Below are positions 13,600 to 17,076 of a DNA stretch of 17,076 nucleotides, piece by piece. The notes under the pieces were generated by a model, which did not search any database, had not been told where the DNA came from, and saw only the letters and a list, made by a program, of their open reading frames with translations. Numbering within the stretch: position 1 is the stretch's first letter; each line of letters opens with the position of its first letter. Source of the stretch: Ignavibacteriales bacterium (lineage in GTDB: Bacteria > Bacteroidota > Ignavibacteria > Ignavibacteriales > Melioribacteraceae); the NCBI GenBank assembly GCA_016929735.1, contig JAFGID010000022.1:1-17076 (forward strand), given 5' to 3'. A program made the translations under genes and the position numbers.

Positions 13600-14451
13600 T
13601 TGAAAATTACGAAGCAGTTCACAAACAGAGATAACCAATCATTAGATAGGTATTTGATTGAAATAGGAAAGGATGATTTATTAACACCTCAAGAAGAAAT
13701 TGATTTGGCAATAAAAATTAAAAAAGGGGATCAATTCGCCTTAGACAGACTTGTAAGATGCAACTTGAGATTTGTAGTAAGTGTTGCCAAGCAGTTTCAG
13801 AATCAGGGATTATCATTGGGTGATTTAATTAATGAAGGTAATTTAGGATTAATAAAAGCGGCTAAACGTTTTGACGAAACTCGGGGATTTAAATTTATTT
13901 CATATGCCGTTTGGTGGATTCGTCAAGCGATACTGCAAGCGATAGCTGAACAAACACGTGTTGTTCGTATTCCTATGAATAAGCAAGGTAATCTGGTCAA
14001 GGTTAATAAAGCAATAAGTAAGATTGAACAGGAGTTTGAAAGACAACCGAGTGAAAGCGAACTCGCCGAAATGCTTGAGATGAATGTTAGTGAAATTACT
14101 GATACTCTGAAAGTGTCGGGAAGGCAAGTTTCTGTTGATGCTCCTTTCTCTCAAAACGAAGATAATGGTTATCTTGATGTTCTAAAAAATGATTCACCCT
14201 CACCTGATGAAAAACTTATGGGTGAATCTTTAAGGGTTGAAATTGATAGAGCACTTTCAACATTGTCCGAAAAAGAATCAGAGGTTATCAGATTGTACTT
14301 TGGATTAAACAGAGAACATTGCTTGACATTAGAAGAGATCGGTGAAAAATTTGACCTTACGAGAGAGAGGGTTAGACAAATTAAGGAAAAAGCAATTAGA
14401 AGATTGAAGCACTCTACCCGAAGTAGTACTTTGCGTGCATACTTGGGATAA
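13600..14451 (+). CDS. RpoD-like sigma-70 factor, second of a tandem pair; TTG start
   Basis: A 283-residue paralogue of the preceding gene; the two align without gaps with about 198 identities in 283 positions by hand count. Regions 2.1-2.4 are nearly identical (71-110 differ at two positions). Region 3.0 reads RIPMNKQGNLVKV (123-135) and departs from the lineage norm, which should affect contacts just upstream of the -10 element. In contrast its 3.2 linker, VDAPFSQNEDNGYLDVLKND (179-198), and C-terminus, RLKHSTRSSTLRAYLG, look more canonical than those of the first copy. GGAGG at 13589-13593 lies 6 nt before the TTG at 13600; an ATG at 13595 reads only ATG-GAT-TGA and is not a start. The pair is 30 nt apart. 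It may be an alternative group-2 sigma or share housekeeping duty. Confidence 0.93.
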   Translation: MKITKQFTNRDNQSLDRYLIEIGKDDLLTPQEEIDLAIKIKKGDQFALDRLVRCNLRFVVSVAKQFQNQGLSLGDLINEGNLGLIKAAKRFDETRGFKFISYAVWWIRQAILQAIAEQTRVVRIPMNKQGNLVKVNKAISKIEQEFERQPSESELAEMLEMNVSEITDTLKVSGRQVSVDAPFSQNEDNGYLDVLKNDSPSPDEKLMGESLRVEIDRALSTLSEKESEVIRLYFGLNREHCLTLEEIGEKFDLTRERVRQIKEKAIRRLKHSTRSSTLRAYLG

Positions 14452-14456
14452 TTTAA

Positions 14457-15080
14457 ATGACTAATAAAAAGTCGTTAAATATTATTTGGGGAATAATTGT
14501 TCTTGTAATTTTGAACAATTGTTCCCCTTCTTCATATACAGAAAGATACAGCGACAAAGAAGATGCAAGTGAAAAACAAAAACATGATAAATTATCAAAC
14601 GAAAATTTCTACAAAAATATTAATATCTCTGCTCTCAACATAAATGCTTACGATTTCAAGAAAGAATATGAAAATAAAAAACTGAATAATATTACAACCT
14701 CACTAAAAGAAAACCTTATTTACTTCATAATTTATTATATAGGAACACCTTATAAGTATGGTGGCAATAATTTAAATGGCATAGATTGTTCAGGATTTAC
14801 AACTAATGTTTATAAAAATGCTCTAAATTATAAATTACCGAGAACGGCGAGAGAACAATTTTCTGTTGGAGAAAATGTTGAAAAATATGAATTAAAATTC
14901 GGAGATTTAGTATTTTTCGATACACAAATTAATTCTTTTCCTGGACATGTGGGGATTTATATCGGTGATAATTCTTTTGTACATTCGAGTAGTAAAAACG
15001 GAGTAATAATATCATCATTAGAAACTAATTATTACAATACAAAATATGTAGGCGCCAGAAGGATTTTTTTAATTGAATAG
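14457..15080 (+). CDS. NlpC/P60 peptidoglycan endopeptidase, probable lipoprotein
   Basis: Predicted cell-wall cysteine peptidase, of the kind that cuts D-Glu-meso-Dap type peptide links outside the cytoplasmic membrane. It has 207 residues. An N-terminal hydrophobic segment (about 7-20) ends at Cys22 in ILNNCSPSS, consistent with lipid attachment, although the -1 residue is Asn rather than the usual Gly, Ala or Ser. A charged linker of about 65 residues follows. The C-terminal NlpC/P60 domain (about 86-205) has catalytic Cys111 in NGIDCSGF, His164 in FPGHVGIYIGD and a third residue, His176, in FVHSSS; YKYGGN precedes the cysteine as expected. It starts 5 nt after the second sigma gene and ends 27 nt before fumC, so it is probably co-transcribed with both. 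No strong ribosome-binding site is visible. Confidence 0.93.
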   Translation: MTNKKSLNIIWGIIVLVILNNCSPSSYTERYSDKEDASEKQKHDKLSNENFYKNINISALNINAYDFKKEYENKKLNNITTSLKENLIYFIIYYIGTPYKYGGNNLNGIDCSGFTTNVYKNALNYKLPRTAREQFSVGENVEKYELKFGDLVFFDTQINSFPGHVGIYIGDNSFVHSSSKNGVIISSLETNYYNTKYVGARRIFLIE

Positions 15081-15107
15081 TTATAAATAATTTAATTGGA
15101 GGTTAAT

Positions 15108-16502
15108 ATGGATTTTAGAATCGAAAAAGATACTATGGGCGAAATTAAAGTTCCTGTTGATAAATACTGGGGAGCCCAGACTCAAAGATCAAAAGAAAAT
15201 TTTAAGATTGGTCCACCTGCTTCAATGCCAATTGAAGTAATTCGGGCATTAGCAATCGTAAAAAAGGCAGCTGCTATGGCTAATTGTGAACTTGGAAAAT
15301 TGCCCGAAGATAAAATGAAACTCATTGTACAAGCCTGTGATGAAATTATTGAAGGTAAACTTGACGAACATTTTCCATTGGTTGTATGGCAAACTGGTTC
15401 AGGTACGCAAACCAATATGAACCTGAATGAGGTTATCGCTTATCGTGCCCATGTGATAAATGGTGGAAAATTAACTGATGCAAAGAAAACTATTCATCCC
15501 AATGATGATGTAAACAAATCACAATCCACAAACGATGCATTTCCGGCTGCGATGTATGTTGCTGCATATAAAATGGTATACGAAAAAACAATTCCCGCTT
15601 TAGAAAAATTGAAAAATTCTTTACAAAAGAAAGCTGATGAGTTTAAGGATATTGTAAAAGCAGGTAGAACGCATTTAATGGATGCTACTCCTCTTACACT
15701 TGGACAGGAATTTTCAGGCTTTGTATCACAACTTGAGGATGCTATTCAGGCAGTTAAAAACACTTTGCCACATTTAGGACAATTAGCGTTGGGTGGAACT
15801 GCTGTTGGAACGGGACTAAATGCACCTAAAGGTTACGATGTTCTTGCTGCAAAGAGAATTGCTGAATTGACAAAATTACCTTTTGTGACTGCTCCCAATA
15901 AATTCGCTGCTCTTGCAGCTCATGATGCTTTAGTTGAAACTTCGGGTACTTTGAAATTAACTGCGGTGAGTTTAATGCATATTGCAAACAATTTGCGATT
16001 ACTTGCTTCTGGTCCAAGATGCGGAATAGGTGAAATTGTACTTCCTGCTAACGAACCTGGTTCTTCTATTATGCCTGGTAAAGTAAATCCAACTCAATGC
16101 GAAGCTGTTACAATGGTTGCTTGTCAGGTAATTGGAAATGATACTGCAATTACTATTGCAGGACAGCATGGCCATTTTCAGTTGAACGTTTTTATGCCTG
16201 TTATGATTTCTAACTTTTTAAATTCTGCAAGTTTGCTCGCTGATGTTTGTCATTCCTTTACTGATAATTGTGTAGTTGGTATTGAAGCTAATTTACCAGC
16301 AATTAAAAAAAATCTTGAAAACACATTGATGCTTGTTACTGCATTTACACCACATATTGGTTATGATAACGCAGCAAAAATTGCTAAGACGGCACATGAA
16401 AAAAATCAGACTTTACGCGAGACAGCTCTTGAATTAGGACTGGTTACTGAAGAACAATTTAACGAATGGGTTGATCCGAGCAAAATGATTTATCCGAAAT
16501 AA
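15108..16502 (+). CDS. fumC: Class II fumarate hydratase (fumarase C)
   Basis: Oxygen-stable, iron-independent fumarase of the citric acid cycle, converting fumarate and water to malate as a cytosolic homotetramer. The protein has 464 residues against 467 for E. coli FumC. Signatures are TGSGTQTNMNLNEV (96-109), KSQSTNDAFP (137-146), GRTHLMDATP (186-195) with the A-site His189, and GSSIMPGKVNP (318-328) containing the catalytic Ser319. The start is ATG 15108: GGAGG at 15098-15102 sits 5 nt before it. An in-frame TTG at 15096 overlaps that Shine-Dalgarno sequence and is therefore rejected. It is the last gene of the unit that begins with the vertex genes and is followed 14 nt later by a strong terminator. 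Confidence 0.97.
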   Translation: MDFRIEKDTMGEIKVPVDKYWGAQTQRSKENFKIGPPASMPIEVIRALAIVKKAAAMANCELGKLPEDKMKLIVQACDEIIEGKLDEHFPLVVWQTGSGTQTNMNLNEVIAYRAHVINGGKLTDAKKTIHPNDDVNKSQSTNDAFPAAMYVAAYKMVYEKTIPALEKLKNSLQKKADEFKDIVKAGRTHLMDATPLTLGQEFSGFVSQLEDAIQAVKNTLPHLGQLALGGTAVGTGLNAPKGYDVLAAKRIAELTKLPFVTAPNKFAALAAHDALVETSGTLKLTAVSLMHIANNLRLLASGPRCGIGEIVLPANEPGSSIMPGKVNPTQCEAVTMVACQVIGNDTAITIAGQHGHFQLNVFMPVMISNFLNSASLLADVCHSFTDNCVVGIEANLPAIKKNLENTLMLVTAFTPHIGYDNAAKIAKTAHEKNQTLRETALELGLVTEEQFNEWVDPSKMIYPK

Positions 16503-16516
16503 ATTGAGTTATTATC

Positions 16517-16547
16517 AAGCCAAGTCGAAATAGACTTGGCTTTTTTT
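16517..16547 (+). terminator. Intrinsic terminator after fumC
   Basis: A perfect 10-bp stem pairs AAGCCAAGTC (16517-16526) with GACTTGGCTT (16533-16542) around a 6-nt loop, running into seven T residues (16541-16547). It is the most GC-rich hairpin in the intergenic DNA and a textbook Rho-independent terminator, closing the unit that ends with fumC. Confidence 0.93.
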
Positions 16548-16641
16548 GTTATTTTTCTCTTTTAATTGGTGAACACATTTTATTTTCATATTTTTGAAAC
16601 CACAAATTTAAAATATTTTTTCCCTACTTATTTTAATAATT

Positions 16642-16971
16642 ATGTTAGAGATTATTTTAAACATTTATATCATAATTGAAAAATATAAAATAGTCGGTTT
16701 CAAAGCCATCTCCTACGAGATTGATGGAGATGACGATGATAAAATTAAATATTTAAAATCACGTGTTATTGAAGATTATCAGCGAGCAAAAGAATTTTCT
16801 GCACCTACAAATAGATTTGGACAATTTATGGAATATAGAAAATTTTCCAAATTAGAAGAACAGGGAATGCATTATCAATTATTTGAAAATATATTTTCAT
16901 ATTATAGTATTCCTGAAAGACCACTTGTATGTGTTACTCCGATACTTGATGGTAAAATTTTAAATCAATGA
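16642..16971 (+). CDS. Unrecognised 109-residue protein upstream of transketolase
   Basis: I do not recognise a family. The N-terminal 20 residues are hydrophobic-rich (LEIILNIYIIIEKYKIVGF), but the isoleucines are broken by charged residues, so a membrane segment or signal peptide is doubtful. A run of acidic residues (DGDDDD, 28-33) follows, then a helix-forming charged stretch with many aromatics, then SIPERPLVCVTPILDGKIL at the end. ATG 16642 is the only good start, with no clear Shine-Dalgarno sequence. It lies 94 nt after the fumC terminator and 28 nt before the transketolase ATG, co-oriented, so it may be the first gene of that transcript. AT-rich composition matches the surroundings, and the open frame of 109 codons in such DNA argues for a real gene. 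Confidence 0.6.
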   Translation: MLEIILNIYIIIEKYKIVGFKAISYEIDGDDDDKIKYLKSRVIEDYQRAKEFSAPTNRFGQFMEYRKFSKLEEQGMHYQLFENIFSYYSIPERPLVCVTPILDGKILNQ

Positions 16972-16999
16972 CTATTTGAAAAAATAATCAGGAAACAAA

Positions 17000-17076
17000 A
17001 TGGAAACAAATACTAAAGATATTCAGCAATTGTGTGTTAACACTTTACGAACACTTTCAATTGATGCAATTCAGAA
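17000..17076 (+). CDS. tkt: Transketolase, N-terminal fragment (window edge)
   Basis: The ATG at 17000 opens a frame that runs off the window after 25 codons. The residues LCVNTLRTLSIDAIQ match the start of transketolases, which typically read (L/C)-x-(I/V)-N-T-(I/L)-R-x-L-(S/A)-(I/M)-D-A-(I/V)-x-x-A. Transketolase moves two-carbon units between ketose and aldose phosphates, using thiamine diphosphate, in the non-oxidative pentose phosphate pathway. CAGGA at 16989-16993 gives a ribosome-binding site 6 nt upstream. The thiamine-binding and catalytic residues lie outside the window, so a split or full-length form cannot be told apart. Confidence 0.8.
   Translation, partial: METNTKDIQQLCVNTLRTLSIDAIQ

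Noticed and set aside
13595..13603. ATG-GAT-TGA minigene overlapping the TTG start of the second sigma gene.
   Set aside because: The ATG is only 1 nt after the GGAGG, too close for initiation, while the TTG is ideally spaced. It looks like chance.
15096..15107. TTG at 15096 as the fumC start.
   Set aside because: It overlaps the GGAGG that serves the ATG at 15108, and the extra residues are not typical of fumarases.
16594..16630. TTGAAA at 16594-16599 as a -35 element for the gene at 16642.
   Set aside because: No convincing -10 element lies at 16-18 nt spacing; the nearest TATTTT is 14 nt away.
1..17076. CRISPR arrays, insertion sequences, phage genes or toxin-antitoxin pairs.
   Set aside because: No regularly spaced repeats, terminal inverted repeats, transposase or toxin-like reading frames were found; the window is chromosomal core with a small accessory insertion of vertex genes.

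Overview
The window is AT-rich bacterial DNA with every gene on the + strand and very tight spacing. No gene-free stretch exceeds about 140 bases; the longest, 16503-16641, holds a terminator and otherwise featureless AT-rich sequence. The best guess at the source is the Chlorobi/Ignavibacteria/Bacteroidetes lineage, most likely an Ignavibacteria-like organism. The reasons are short RpoD-type sigma factors of about 284 residues beginning KITKQ(Y/F)TNR, secY followed directly by map with no adk between, a long lysine-rich tail on L17, and low GC. UGA is used as a stop (rplF), so the code is standard. Assignment below phylum level is inference.

Region 1 (1-8376) is the distal spc operon fused to the alpha operon: end of rpsN, then rpsH-rplF-rplR-[tRNA-Gln]-rpsE-rpmD-rplO-secY-map-infA-rpmJ-rpsM-rpsK-rpsD-rpoA-rplQ, closed by a strong intrinsic terminator. 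The oddity is a complete tRNA-Gln(UUG) gene, 4 nt after the rplR stop and before rpsE, so excising the tRNA would cut the ribosomal-protein mRNA. L17 carries a charged tail of about 100 residues.

Region 2 (8380-12045) holds the ribosome-assembly GTPase engB, a membrane-anchored double-GAF protein with a degenerate GGDEF domain, and deoB (phosphopentomutase).

Region 3 (12047-16548) begins with a near-consensus promoter (TTGAAA-N16-TATAAT) and a hairpin touching the first ribosome-binding site. It then encodes two tandem EutN/CcmL-family bacterial-microcompartment vertex proteins, two tandem paralogous RpoD-like sigma factors (about 70% identical by hand count), an NlpC/P60 putative lipoprotein and class II fumarase, ending at a second strong terminator.

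Region 4 (16549-17076) has an unrecognised 109-residue protein and the first 25 codons of a probable transketolase.

How the parts fit: region 1 is translation, secretion and transcription core machinery. DeoB makes (deoxy)ribose 5-phosphate from nucleoside catabolism, and transketolase handles pentose phosphates. With two shell-vertex genes between them, this hints at a sugar-phosphate-processing microcompartment whose hexameric shell proteins and aldolase lie elsewhere. That link is inference from gene neighbourhood.
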